A DNA stretch of 64,000 bases from RYN-230 sp963782185 (GCA_963782185.1 CAWAJB010000027.1:186001-250000); one strand, 5' to 3'; positions 44,455 through 57,762 are shown, counted from the first letter of the stretch. The notes: generated from the sequence alone by a model not told the origin. Numbers and translations: made by a program.

Positions 44455-46721
44455 GCGCTGCCTTTCGCCTCGTTGATCGCTGCCCAGACCCGCTGCGGCG
44501 TGGCCGGCATGTCGATGTGCCGCACACCGAGATGGGCGACCGCGTCGATGACCGCGTTGTGCACGGCCGGTGTGGCGCCGATCGTGCCAGCCTCACCGAT
44601 GCCCTTGACCCCGAGCGCGTTGAGGCTGGTCGGGGTCTCCATCGCGAGCAGCTCGAACGACGGCAGCTCGGTGGCGGTGATCGCCGCGTAGTCGGCCAGC
44701 GTGCTGGTCAGCGGGTTCCCCTCGCCGTCGTAGCACATCTCTTCCAGCAGCGCCTGCGCCGCACCCTGGGCGATCCCGCCGTGCCGCTGCCCTTCGGCCA
44801 GCACCGGGTTCAGCACCTTCCCCGCGTCATCCACGGTGATGTGGCGGATCAGGGTGGCCTTCCCGGTCTGGGTGTCCACCTCGACCACGGCCAGGTGGGC
44901 CCCGAACGGGAACGTGGGACTGGCCGCACGGAAGTCGACCTCGGCGGCCAGCCCGGCCGGTCCGGCCTGCGCGGCCACCTCCGCCCAGGTCAGTGCGGTG
45001 TCCGGGTCGCCGCGGACCTGCCAGGTGCCGGTGGCCGTGTCCAGCTCCAGGTCCGCCTCGCTGGCCTCGATCATGCCCGCGGCCACCACGCGTGCCTGGT
45101 CTTTCACCTGGAGCGCTGCCTGGTGGACCGCGGTGCCGCCGAGCTGGAGCGAGCGGGAGCCGAAGGTCCCGACCCCGGTGGGCACCTGATCGGTGTCCCC
45201 GTGGATGACGGAGATCCGTTCCATCGGGATGCCCAGCTGGTCGGTGACCAGCATCGCGAACGCGGTCTGGTGGCCCTGGCCGTGCGGGGAACTGCCGGTG
45301 TACACGGTGGCCGCCCCGGTGGCGTCCACCACCACCCGGGACGTCTCGCCCTCGCCGTCCCCGGCGGTGATCTCCACGTAGGTGGCCAGGCCGATACCGA
45401 GCTGGACCGGGCCGCCCAGTCCTTGACGGCTCAGCGCCCGCAGGCTCGCCTGCTCGGCCCGCAGCTCTTCATAGCCCGCCCCGGCCAGCACCGCGTCCAG
45501 CGCGGCCGCGTACTCGCCGGTGTCGTAGACGGCCCCGCTCGGGGTGGTGTACGGGAACGCCGTGGGCGCCACCATGTTCCGCCTGCGCACCTCGGCCGGG
45601 TCCATCCCGATCTCCGCGGCGAACAGGTCCACGGCCCGCTCGATCGCGGCCGTGGCCTCCGGCCGCCCCGCGCCCCGGTAAGCGCCGATCGGGGTGGTGT
45701 TGGTCAGCACCGAGCGGAACGCCGCTCCGCAGTAGGCCAGGTCGTAAACGCCGCTGGCCATCAGCTGGGTGAGCCCGGGCAGGAAGGTGGCGCCCCGCGG
45801 GTAGGCCCCGGAGTCCTGGACGATGTCCAGGTGGTAGGCGAGGATCCGGCCGTCGCGGCGGCCGCCGATCGTGATCGTCTGCCGCTGCGCCCGGCCGTGC
45901 ACCATGCCGAGCAGGTTCTCGTTCCGGGTCTCCACCCAGCGCACCGGGCGGCCGAGGTGCCGGGCCGCCCAGGCCACGATGATCGTGTCCCGGTCGATGG
46001 CGATCTTGGCGCCGAAGCCGCCGCCCACGTCGGGCGCGATGACCCGGACCGCTGCGGCGTCCAGCCCGACCGCCGCGGCCAGCGCATCCCGGGCCAGCTG
46101 CGCGTTCTGGGTGCTGGCCCACAGGGTCAGCCGGCCGTCCGCCCAGCGCGCCGCGGCCGCGCGGCCCTCCAGCGGCAGCGGCGCCAGCCGCTGGTTGGGG
46201 AACGTGCGCCGGACCACGACCTCGCAGCCGCCGAACGCGCCGGGCGGGGCCGGCTCGCCGCCGGACCCGATCACGTTGGAGTCGGTGCCGTCGAACAGCA
46301 GCGTGCCGCCGGCCAGGGCGTCGTCGAAGTCCACCACGGCGGGCAGCGGGTCGTAGTCCACGCTGACCAGCTCGGCCGCGTCCTCGCCCTGGTAGCCCTC
46401 CTCGGTGAGCACGATCGCGACGGCCTCGCCGACGTAGCGGACCCGGTCAGTGGCCAGCAGCGGTTCCGTGGTCGGCCGCGGCCGACCCGGGGCAGCATCG
46501 TCCATGTCGGCCGCGGTGAGCACGGCCACCACGCCGGGGGAGGCCAGGGCCGCCCCGGTGTCGATGCCGGTGATCCGGGCGTGCGCGATGGGGCTGCGCA
46601 CGAACGTGATCCGGGCCGCCCCCTCTAGCTCCGGGACCCGCAGATCATCGGTGTAGACACCGCCCCGGGTGAGCAGCCGGGGGTCCTCCGTGCGCACCAC
46701 CCGGGTACCCAAGATGCTCAC
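44451..46721 (-). CDS. coxL: Molybdenum hydroxylase large subunit, form-II CoxL-like
   Basis: 756 residues from GTG at 46721, with GGAGGA six bases upstream. Binds molybdopterin cytosine dinucleotide. The active-site loop reads IGAYRGAGRPEA, the AYRGAGR signature of form-II proteins; genuine CO dehydrogenases have AYRCSFR. Other cofactor motifs include GGGFGAK, GSSPHGQGHQT and GVKGIGEAGTIG near the end, which holds the catalytic Glu. CO oxidation is therefore unlikely, and hydroxylation of an aromatic or N-heterocyclic compound is more probable. Gene order here is L-S-M. No maturation genes (coxD/E/F, XdhC-like) are nearby. Confidence 0.92.
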   Translation of the reverse strand: MSILGTRVVRTEDPRLLTRGGVYTDDLRVPELEGAARITFVRSPIAHARITGIDTGAALASPGVVAVLTAADMDDAAPGRPRPTTEPLLATDRVRYVGEAVAIVLTEEGYQGEDAAELVSVDYDPLPAVVDFDDALAGGTLLFDGTDSNVIGSGGEPAPPGAFGGCEVVVRRTFPNQRLAPLPLEGRAAAARWADGRLTLWASTQNAQLARDALAAAVGLDAAAVRVIAPDVGGGFGAKIAIDRDTIIVAWAARHLGRPVRWVETRNENLLGMVHGRAQRQTITIGGRRDGRILAYHLDIVQDSGAYPRGATFLPGLTQLMASGVYDLAYCGAAFRSVLTNTTPIGAYRGAGRPEATAAIERAVDLFAAEIGMDPAEVRRRNMVAPTAFPYTTPSGAVYDTGEYAAALDAVLAGAGYEELRAEQASLRALSRQGLGGPVQLGIGLATYVEITAGDGEGETSRVVVDATGAATVYTGSSPHGQGHQTAFAMLVTDQLGIPMERISVIHGDTDQVPTGVGTFGSRSLQLGGTAVHQAALQVKDQARVVAAGMIEASEADLELDTATGTWQVRGDPDTALTWAEVAAQAGPAGLAAEVDFRAASPTFPFGAHLAVVEVDTQTGKATLIRHITVDDAGKVLNPVLAEGQRHGGIAQGAAQALLEEMCYDGEGNPLTSTLADYAAITATELPSFELLAMETPTSLNALGVKGIGEAGTIGATPAVHNAVIDAVAHLGVRHIDMPATPQRVWAAINEAKGSA

Positions 46722-46755
46722 AGTGTCTCCTCCGGTGCGGGTGTTTGCCCTAACC

Positions 46756-48297
46756 CTAGACATCCGCGCCGGCCAGACCAAGAGCGGCATACGCACCCAG
46801 AAGCCCCTCGGCCGCGGACAGGTCGGCGTCGAGCGGCCGGTCGGCGGTGCGCGGGTCGAGCACCGCGGCGGCGGCCTCGAACGCAGCCCGCAGCGGGCCG
46901 CCGGCGGCCGGGGCGCGGTCCTGCATCCGGAGCACCCGTACCGCGGCGGCCAGTTCGCAGGCCAGCACGGCCCGGTAGGCGGCTACCGCGTCGGTGCTGG
47001 CCCGGGCCGACTGGGTGGAGAAGCCGGCGTGCTCCTCCACACCACGCGACAGCACCGCGCTGCCCAGCGCGGCCGGGGTGGCGGACCGGCGGAGATCCGC
47101 CACCGCGGACTGGGCGACGTATTCCAGGATCATGATGCCCGAGCTGGCCGGGGAGTCCGCGGCGAACGCCTGCAGGCCGGTGAAGGACGGCTCCACCAGG
47201 GTGCCCAGCCGGGCCGCGGACAGCGCGGCGGTCTGGAACAGCGCCGCGCGGGCCGAGTCGAGGGCCAGCCCCACGTAGGCGGCGTGGAAGTTGCCGTTGT
47301 GCCAGACCGCCTCACCGCCGGGGTCGACGAGCGGGTTCTCACTGGCCGCGTTGAGCTCGCTGGTCACCACCCGCACGGCGTACTCCAGCGTGTCGGCCGC
47401 CGGCCCGTGCACCTGGGGAAAGGCCCGGAAGCCGTAGGAGTCCTGGATGCGCGCGGCTTCGTGCGCAGGGCTAGCCAGCCCGGATCTGGCCAGCCCCGGT
47501 CCGGCCAGCCCCGGTCCGGCCAGCCCCGGTCCGGCCAGCCCGGGTGCGGCCAGCAGCGCCCGCATCCGGCGGGCCACCCGCTGCTGCCCGGCCGGGCGGC
47601 CCCGGTGCACCGCGGGGGCGTAGGGCTCCTGCGATCCGCGCACCGCGAGCAGCGACAGGGCGGCGATCACCACCGCCGAGCTCACCAGGCCGCGCAGGTC
47701 GTAGCAGGCCAGCGCGGCCTCGCCGAGGGTGGCCGCGTTGCTGCTCATGAAGCCGGGTGCCTCGGCCGGCCGGAGCGGGAAACGCGGCGGCGGCCCGGTG
47801 CCGGTTCGCCAGGCCCGCTCGCCGATCAGGCACAGGCCGGTGGAGGCCAGCGCGGTCAGGTCGCCGGTGCCGATCGCACCGTAGAGCGGCACTGGCGGGG
47901 TGAAGCCGCGGTTGAGCGCGTCCGCGAGGACGTCCAGCACCGCGGGGTTGACCCCCGAGCCGCCCGCCCCGATCTGGTTCAGCCGGGTGACCAGCATGGC
48001 CCGCCCCAGGTCGGGGGGCTGCAGCGGCCCGGACCCGGCCGCGTGGCTGCGCAGCAGCCGCAGCCCGTGCCCGGCCAGCTCATCCCCGGCCAGCCCGACG
48101 TTGCGGTTCGCGCCGACGCCGGTGGTGCGGCCGTACACCGGGCGGCGGGTGGCCACCTCCCGGGCGGTCTCCCAGGCGGCGCGGGCCGCCGTGACCGCGC
48201 CCGCGGCGATCGTGACCGGGGCCTCGTCCCGGGCCACCGCCACGACTGCGTCACACGTCAGCGACGCGCCGTCGATGATGATGCGTGATCGGGTCAT
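46756..48297 (-). CDS. Histidine/aromatic ammonia-lyase-family protein with Gly-Thr-Gly at the MIO site
   Basis: 513 residues. The fold is clear: catalytic Tyr region VYGRTTGVGANR, EPYAP, IQDSYGFRAFPQVHG and AASENPLV. Where HAL/PAL enzymes have the self-cyclising Ala-Ser-Gly that makes the MIO cofactor, this one has Gly143-Thr144-Gly145 (GAIGTGDLTALA), aligned with Ser143 of Pseudomonas HAL by position. MIO formation is therefore doubtful. A 15-bp array adds LAGPG repeats around residues 250-275. It is 34 nt upstream of coxL and likely the first gene of the unit. Start: ATG at 48297; a longer form is possible. Confidence 0.85.
   Translation of the reverse strand: MTRSRIIIDGASLTCDAVVAVARDEAPVTIAAGAVTAARAAWETAREVATRRPVYGRTTGVGANRNVGLAGDELAGHGLRLLRSHAAGSGPLQPPDLGRAMLVTRLNQIGAGGSGVNPAVLDVLADALNRGFTPPVPLYGAIGTGDLTALASTGLCLIGERAWRTGTGPPPRFPLRPAEAPGFMSSNAATLGEAALACYDLRGLVSSAVVIAALSLLAVRGSQEPYAPAVHRGRPAGQQRVARRMRALLAAPGLAGPGLAGPGLAGPGLARSGLASPAHEAARIQDSYGFRAFPQVHGPAADTLEYAVRVVTSELNAASENPLVDPGGEAVWHNGNFHAAYVGLALDSARAALFQTAALSAARLGTLVEPSFTGLQAFAADSPASSGIMILEYVAQSAVADLRRSATPAALGSAVLSRGVEEHAGFSTQSARASTDAVAAYRAVLACELAAAVRVLRMQDRAPAAGGPLRAAFEAAAAVLDPRTADRPLDADLSAAEGLLGAYAALGLAGADV
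47474..47548 (-). repeat. 15-bp in-frame tandem repeat, 5 copies, in the ammonia-lyase gene
   Basis: GCCAGCCCCGGTCCG (plus-strand reading): three perfect central copies and two variant end copies, encoding LAGPG pentapeptides in a surface region of the lyase fold. Confidence 0.93.
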
Positions 48298-48389
48298 GGG
48301 CCGCCTGAGGTCTTCGTTGCGGATGTCCTTCTGCCGTTCCGGCCGGGCCAGCAGAAGTCGCTGACCAGGCAGAATACGTGACGTCATGG

Positions 48390-48430
48390 GCCGGGCTTTA
48401 CGTGCCCGGCAATTACCGCATTTCGTGCGG
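48390..48430. promoter_or_regulatory. Two inverted repeats in the divergent lyase/CAP-protein promoter region
   Basis: GCCGGGC-TTTACGT-GCCCGGC (48390-48410) and CCGCA-TTTCG-TGCGG (48416-48430) lie in tandem between the lyase start (48297, minus) and the CAP gene start (48504, plus). A weaker GGATC/GATCC pair follows. Their position suits operator sites. Confidence 0.45.
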
Positions 48431-48503
48431 CGGGGATCGCTAGCATGATCCGCTGACGGGGGGGCCGACCCGTAGGCCGGCCGCCGGATAAAGAGGTGGC
48501 GCG

Positions 48504-49280
48504 ATGACCGACCGCGGATCCCGTGGCTCGTCACTCGCCGTCAGCGTGCTCGTGACCGTGCTCACGGTGGCCGGAGCCATCGTCCTGGTCATCCAGCTGC
48601 CCGGGCGCGCCGGTGACGTGGCCGACAAGGCCGCGGCGCAGCCCCTGGCCGTCAGCGCGTCGCCCGCGCCGGTGCCCGCGAGCGCCCGGCCGTCCCGGGG
48701 CGTCACCTCGCCCCGGGCCAGACGCCACCGCAAGCCGGCCCCCCGCATGACCGCCACCATCGCGGCCCCGTCCCCGTCCGCGGCTGCCCCGTCCGCCACG
48801 GCCGCCGCCCCGGCGCGCAGCGCCCCGGCGGGCACCGCTGCGCCGCCCGCCGGCTCGCCTGCCGCCGCCGGGCAGGTGCTGGCCGTGATCAACCAGGCCC
48901 GGGCCCAGGCCGGGCTGCCTGCCTATACGATCAGCTCCGGCCTGGAGACCAGCGCCGGCCGGCACAATGCGGTGATGGCGGGGGGCTGTGGCCTGTCCCA
49001 CCAGTGCCCGGGTGAGCCAGACCTCGGCGCCCGGGAGACCGCGGCCGGCGTGGCTTGGACGGCGGCCGGGGAGAACATCGGCGAGGGCGGCCCGGTGGCG
49101 GACACGGGGGCGGCGATCGCGCAGATGGCCGTGGGGCTGACCCAGAGCATGCTGGCTGAGAAGCCGCCTGACGATGGGCACCGGCTGAACATTCTCAGCT
49201 CCGCGTTCACCCACGTCGGCATCGCCGTGTTCCGCGACAGCTCCGGGACCGTGTGGATGACCCAGGACTTTTCTAACTAA
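48504..49280 (+). CDS. CAP/SCP-domain extracellular protein
   Basis: 258 residues with AGAGGTGG before ATG. One N-terminal signal-anchor helix (SLAVSVLVTVLTVAGAIVLV), a long Ala/Pro/Ser-rich linker, then a CAP domain from about residue 125: INQARAQAGLPAY, HNAVMAGGCGLSHQCPG, ENIGEGG and DDGHRLNILSSAF. The His/Glu pattern of the CAP cavity is present. Bacterial CAP (YkwD-like) proteins are secreted and of uncertain activity. Divergent from the lyase operon. Confidence 0.88.
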   Translation: MTDRGSRGSSLAVSVLVTVLTVAGAIVLVIQLPGRAGDVADKAAAQPLAVSASPAPVPASARPSRGVTSPRARRHRKPAPRMTATIAAPSPSAAAPSATAAAPARSAPAGTAAPPAGSPAAAGQVLAVINQARAQAGLPAYTISSGLETSAGRHNAVMAGGCGLSHQCPGEPDLGARETAAGVAWTAAGENIGEGGPVADTGAAIAQMAVGLTQSMLAEKPPDDGHRLNILSSAFTHVGIAVFRDSSGTVWMTQDFSN

Positions 49281-49394
49281 AACTGTCCGGCCCCGGTGCG
49301 TCATGCCCGGGCGGCCCCGCCGGGCCAGCCGCCGCGACTGGTCGTACCGTGGGAGATCAGGCAAGCAGCGCTCGGCCTGCGGAGGAGGACAGCG

Positions 49395-50336
49395 ATGCGG
49401 GCGATCACCGTGAGCGAGTTCGGCGGCCCGGAGGTCCTCAGGCCCGGCGAGGTCCCGATGCCGGGGGCAGGACCGGACGACGTGCTCGTCCGGGTCCTCG
49501 CGGCCGGGGTAGGCCCGTGGGACGCGTTCATGCGCGGGGGAGGCTGGACCGGGGCGCTGCCCTACATCCCGGGCGGCGAGTTCGCCGGGGTCGTCGAGGG
49601 TGGCACCGGCGAGCATGCGGGCCTGGACGAGGGCGCGCCCGTCTATGGCTATCCCGGCCTGTCCGGCTGTTACGCCCAGCACGTGCGGTGCCCGGTCGAG
49701 CAGCTCGCCCCGATCCCGGACGGGCTCCCGGTGACCGACGCGGCCGGAGCCCCCATCGACGCAATGACCGCACACCAGGGCCTGACCGACGTCCTGTCGG
49801 TGGGCCGCGGCGACGACGTCCTGATCACCGCGGGCGCCGGCGGCCTCGGGCACCTCGCCGTGCAGATCGCCCGGATCCTGGGGGCCAGGATCGTGGCCAC
49901 GGCCAGCCCGCAGCATCACGAGTTCGTCCACCGTGCGGGGGCGTCCGTGGTCATCGACCACACGAAGCCGGACTGGCCGGACCAGGTCCGGGACGTGATG
50001 GACGGGGGCGCCCAGCGGGTGCTGGCCTGTGCCGCCCCCACCCTGGAGGGCGCGGCCCGCGCCGCCCGGGACGGGGCCACGATCGCCACCCCGGTGCACA
50101 CCGCGCCACCGGAATCCCACCGCGTCACCTGGCAGGCCTACGACGGCCAGCCGAGCGGCAGCCGCCTGATCCGGATGGCCCCGTGGTTCGACGACGGGCT
50201 GCTGTCCGTGGAGGTCGCAGCCAGGTACTACTACGAGGACGCGGCCACGGCGCACCGCCGGGTCGAGGAAGGCCACACCCGGGGCAAGATCATCCTGGTC
50301 GTGGACGACGACCTGGCCCTGGAGTGGGAAGTCTGA
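49395..50336 (+). CDS. MDR-superfamily NADP-dependent quinone oxidoreductase-like protein
   Basis: 313 residues, ATG at 49395 with GGAGGAGGAC upstream. The N-terminal GroES-like domain starts MRAITVSEFGGPEVL, with GVGPWDAFMRGGG. The nucleotide-binding motif is AGAGGLGHLAVQIARILGA. No zinc-binding Cys/His set is visible, so it belongs to the zinc-free quinone-reductase branch. The substrate is unknown. It appears to be a single-gene unit; only a small convergent gene follows. Confidence 0.88.
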   Translation: MRAITVSEFGGPEVLRPGEVPMPGAGPDDVLVRVLAAGVGPWDAFMRGGGWTGALPYIPGGEFAGVVEGGTGEHAGLDEGAPVYGYPGLSGCYAQHVRCPVEQLAPIPDGLPVTDAAGAPIDAMTAHQGLTDVLSVGRGDDVLITAGAGGLGHLAVQIARILGARIVATASPQHHEFVHRAGASVVIDHTKPDWPDQVRDVMDGGAQRVLACAAPTLEGAARAARDGATIATPVHTAPPESHRVTWQAYDGQPSGSRLIRMAPWFDDGLLSVEVAARYYYEDAATAHRRVEEGHTRGKIILVVDDDLALEWEV

Positions 50337-50367
50337 CGGCCGGCCCGGTGTTCACCAGCCGGGCGCG

Positions 50368-50679
50368 CTACTCGTCGTAACGCGTGGGCGGGAAGGGATC
50401 GGTCTTGGGCCTGAGTTCCCCCTCCGCCTCCTCCCGGTCGATCTCGTCCCGTTCCTCCCGGTACTGCGCGGACTCGGTGATGTCCGTCGGCACCGGGTCG
50501 TCCGTGGCCGGCGGCACCTCATCGGGGTCGTAGGGATCGATCCCGGCGTCGACACGCTCCTCCTCGGTCAGCTCGGCGAGCTGGTCGTCGTCGGGGCGCG
50601 CGGACAGGCCACCGTGCTCACGGCGGTCCCGGTGGAAGGCCGACGGCTCGGCTGGCGGCGGGTCGGGCAGCTCGCTCAT
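50368..50679 (-). CDS. Small acidic protein, unknown function
   Basis: 103 residues from ATG at 50679 with GGAGGA 3 nt upstream. Very rich in Asp, Glu and Pro (TEEERVDAGIDPYDPDEVPP) and predicted disordered; no hydrophobic segment. Similar acidic proteins are common in actinobacteria without assigned function. It is divergent from uvrA. Confidence 0.65.
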   Translation of the reverse strand: MSELPDPPPAEPSAFHRDRREHGGLSARPDDDQLAELTEEERVDAGIDPYDPDEVPPATDDPVPTDITESAQYREERDEIDREEAEGELRPKTDPFPPTRYDE

Positions 50680-50830
50680 GGCTCCTCCAGGCATGCGGGG
50701 AAAGATCGTCAGTTTCTCACGCTACGCCCGCGCAGCGGACCTCCCCGGGCGGGGCCGGCCTGCCGGAATCAGCCCGGCCTGGAAGTTGTTTCAGAAGGGC
50801 TAATCGTCTCGATGGGAGAGCGGAACATCT

Positions 50831-53706
<2,876 letters not shown>

Positions 53707-53708
53707 GA

Positions 53709-53728
53709 CCCCGGGAATACCCCCGGGG
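53709..53728 (+). terminator. Hairpin directly after uvrA
   Basis: CCCCGGG-AATACC-CCCGGGG: 7-bp perfect stem starting 3 nt past the stop codon. No U run follows. Confidence 0.55.
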
Positions 53729-53951
53729 GCTTCGCGGTTGGCCTGGTTGCGCTACGGGGCACAGCGCGGGCGCAGCGGGCCCGGCCGCTAATGCGGGCCG
53801 CTCTCAGGAAAAGGCGCCCGGGCCGCGCGGGCAGTAACGTATTCCGCCCATCGGCGGGCCGCGTTTCCCTGGCCCCCGGGTATGTCCGCCCACAGCGAAA
53901 GACAAGTCCGCTGACGGCGAAACGGCTCCCGGAAACAAACGTGGCCGCCCG

Positions 53952-53975
53952 GTGTTGAACCAAAAACGTGTTGAA
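53952..53975 (+). promoter_or_regulatory. Direct repeat in the lon upstream region
   Basis: GTGTTGAA occurs at 53952 and 53968 (16 bp apart), 37-60 nt before the lon start, in a locally AT-richer stretch. It may be part of the promoter or an activator site. The HspR-type inverted repeat known for Streptomyces lon was looked for and not seen. The rest of 53729-53951 holds nothing recognisable. Confidence 0.4.
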
Positions 53976-54011
53976 GCGTAAACGACAAGCTGAATTCTCA
54001 GGAAGTGAGCA

Positions 54012-56402
<2,391 letters not shown>

Positions 56403-56420
56403 TCCACGCGGCGCGGCCGG

Positions 56421-56457
56421 AACCGGCCGTCCCCACTGCGGGGGCGGCCGGTTTTTT
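56421..56457 (+). terminator. Rho-independent terminator of lon
   Basis: AACCGGCCGTCCCC-ACTGC-GGGGGCGGCCGGTT followed by a T run (six T in all). The stem is nearly perfect over 13-14 bp. The best terminator in the window. Confidence 0.9.
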
Positions 56458-56479
56458 GTGGGCAGGTCACCGTGGGCCG

Positions 56480-56896
56480 GTGGACACTCTCGGCGAAGAC
56501 CTGATGCTGCTGGCGATCCAGCCTGACCAGGGGACGATCGCGGCGCGGCAGCGCCTCCCGTACGGGCTGCGGGGCTCGGAACTGGTCCGGCTGGCGGCGG
56601 GCGGCCGGGCCTTCGGCTTCGTCCCGGTTGTGCGGTGGAAGATCACGGACGCGGCCCTGGCCGCAGAGGTCCGGGCCCGGCTCGACGTGATCGTGCACGC
56701 GACCGGCCCGGTGGACACGGCCCAGGCGGCCATGGCCGCGGCGGCTCAGGCGGCCGCCGCAGCGGCGGCTCAGGCCGGGGCCGATGCGGCTACCCTGGCC
56801 GCCACCGATGCGGCGGTCAGCGCAGCCGTCCACCACGCGGCCTCCGCCTCCGGAAGTCACGGCGGGCACGCGGGCGGCGGCGGCGGGCATCACTGA
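56480..56896 (+). CDS. Short GPP34 (GOLPH3)-like protein with Ala-rich and His/Gly tail
   Basis: 139 residues from a GTG at 56480 (an upstream TTG at 56456 is possible). The first 75 residues resemble the start of actinobacterial GPP34 proteins: TLGEDLMLLAIQPDQGTI then LPYGLRGSELVRLAAGGR. The usual helical remainder (family members are about 200-230 residues) is replaced by an Ala-rich stretch and a His/Gly end (GGHAGGGGGHH). Eukaryotic relatives bind phosphoinositides on membranes; the bacterial role is unknown. It could be a truncated relic that is still open. Confidence 0.6.
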   Translation: MDTLGEDLMLLAIQPDQGTIAARQRLPYGLRGSELVRLAAGGRAFGFVPVVRWKITDAALAAEVRARLDVIVHATGPVDTAQAAMAAAAQAAAAAAAQAGADAATLAATDAAVSAAVHHAASASGSHGGHAGGGGGHH

Positions 56897-57000
56897 GGAA
56901 CAGTCAGCACCGGAGAAAGTCAGCACTGAGAGCCTGCTCGAGACCTCAGGGGCGGCCCCTATGTCAACGGCGCGATGCCGGGCGGAGAGCGTCGCTCGGG

Positions 57001-57130
57001 GAGCTGACAGGCCGAGGCAATGCGGCCTGTCTGATCACCGGCGACCCCGGGTCAGGGAAGTCGGCCCTGACCGCAGAGCTATCACGGGTGTGGCCTGATC
57101 GCCGTCGATGCAGATGACCTGGCTTTCTAG
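57001..57130 (+). pseudogene. Remnant of a P-loop kinase/ATPase
   Basis: In one frame NAACLITGDPGSGKSALTAEL contains a perfect Walker A. It continues one frame over as GLIAVDADDLAF and then stops. This resembles the first 40 residues of small P-loop kinases (the GhxVvDtDD-type strand 2). No start codon or rest of the protein is found. The surrounding 56897-57391 has no other supported gene. Confidence 0.55.
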
Positions 57131-57391
57131 GAGGACAGGGCGGGAGTGCGAGTCGACCAGCCTCAGCCTGGCATTGCGCGCGAAGCTCCTCGCGCTGGGC
57201 GACCGCGAGCTGATGACGCAAGACCAGTGCCATGCCGGTTTCACGTGCGCTGTCTGACGTGACAGGTAAATCCCGACGCACAGGCTGGCGAGCTTTGCGG
57301 AGGGTGCGGCTGAGGGCTCCCTGGGGCTTGCCGCTGAACGTGCAAGTGCGCGGCGGGCCGGGATTCCCGGGCTCGCCGCGCATGCGGGGTG

Positions 57392-57709
57392 TTACCTGGT
57401 GGCGCTCTTCTTGGCCGCCGTGCCGTTCCCGGCGCCAAGCAGCGGCTTCATGGCCTCGAGCAGGCTCTCGGCGAACTTCCGCTGGGAGATGAGCAGCTGC
57501 TCGGTGAAGTCGTAGGTGCCGGCCACGAACTCCTGGGGCTTGGGCAGCTTGTCGCTGTAGGGCAGGTTGGGCATCGGGATGGACGGCGTGATCGACTGGA
57601 CTGCCTCAGCCCAGGCCTTGAGCGCGCCGATCAGCATGTCTTCGCTCTTGCGGACCACGCCAAGGACCTCTGTCTGGATCTCCTGGCCGGTGCTGCGGGT
57701 CTCAGTCAT
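57392..57709 (-). CDS. Small helical phasin-like protein
   Basis: 105 residues, ATG at 57709 after AGAGGGAAAAG. Mostly amphipathic helix: VLGVVRKSEDMLIGALKAWA, then YDFTEQLLISQRKFAESLLE, and a short basic end AAKKSATR. The helix-QRKFAE-helix pattern and KK-rich tail recall phasins and heparin-binding-haemagglutinin-like surface proteins of actinobacteria, but similarity is too weak for a firm call. It has one of the few recognisable sigma-70-type promoters in the window (57763-57790). Confidence 0.65.
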   Translation of the reverse strand: MTETRSTGQEIQTEVLGVVRKSEDMLIGALKAWAEAVQSITPSIPMPNLPYSDKLPKPQEFVAGTYDFTEQLLISQRKFAESLLEAMKPLLGAGNGTAAKKSATR

Positions 57710-57762
57710 TTCTTTTCCCTCTGGGGTCTTTGTATCGCTCGGTTCCTTACCTTCTGCTTACT

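Noticed and set aside
44451..46721. Annotation as aerobic carbon monoxide dehydrogenase
   Set aside because: The active-site loop is AYRGAGR, not AYRCSFR, so the CO-binding copper-selenium/sulfur site of true CODH is not supported.
53729..54011. Search for an HspR-type operator upstream of lon
   Set aside because: No CTTGAGT-N7-ACTCAAG or close variant is present; only a GTGTTGAA direct repeat was found.
56964..57383. Minus-strand 139-codon frame over the gap after the GPP34-like gene
   Set aside because: No ribosome site or domain, and it lies opposite the P-loop remnant, which has a real Walker A.
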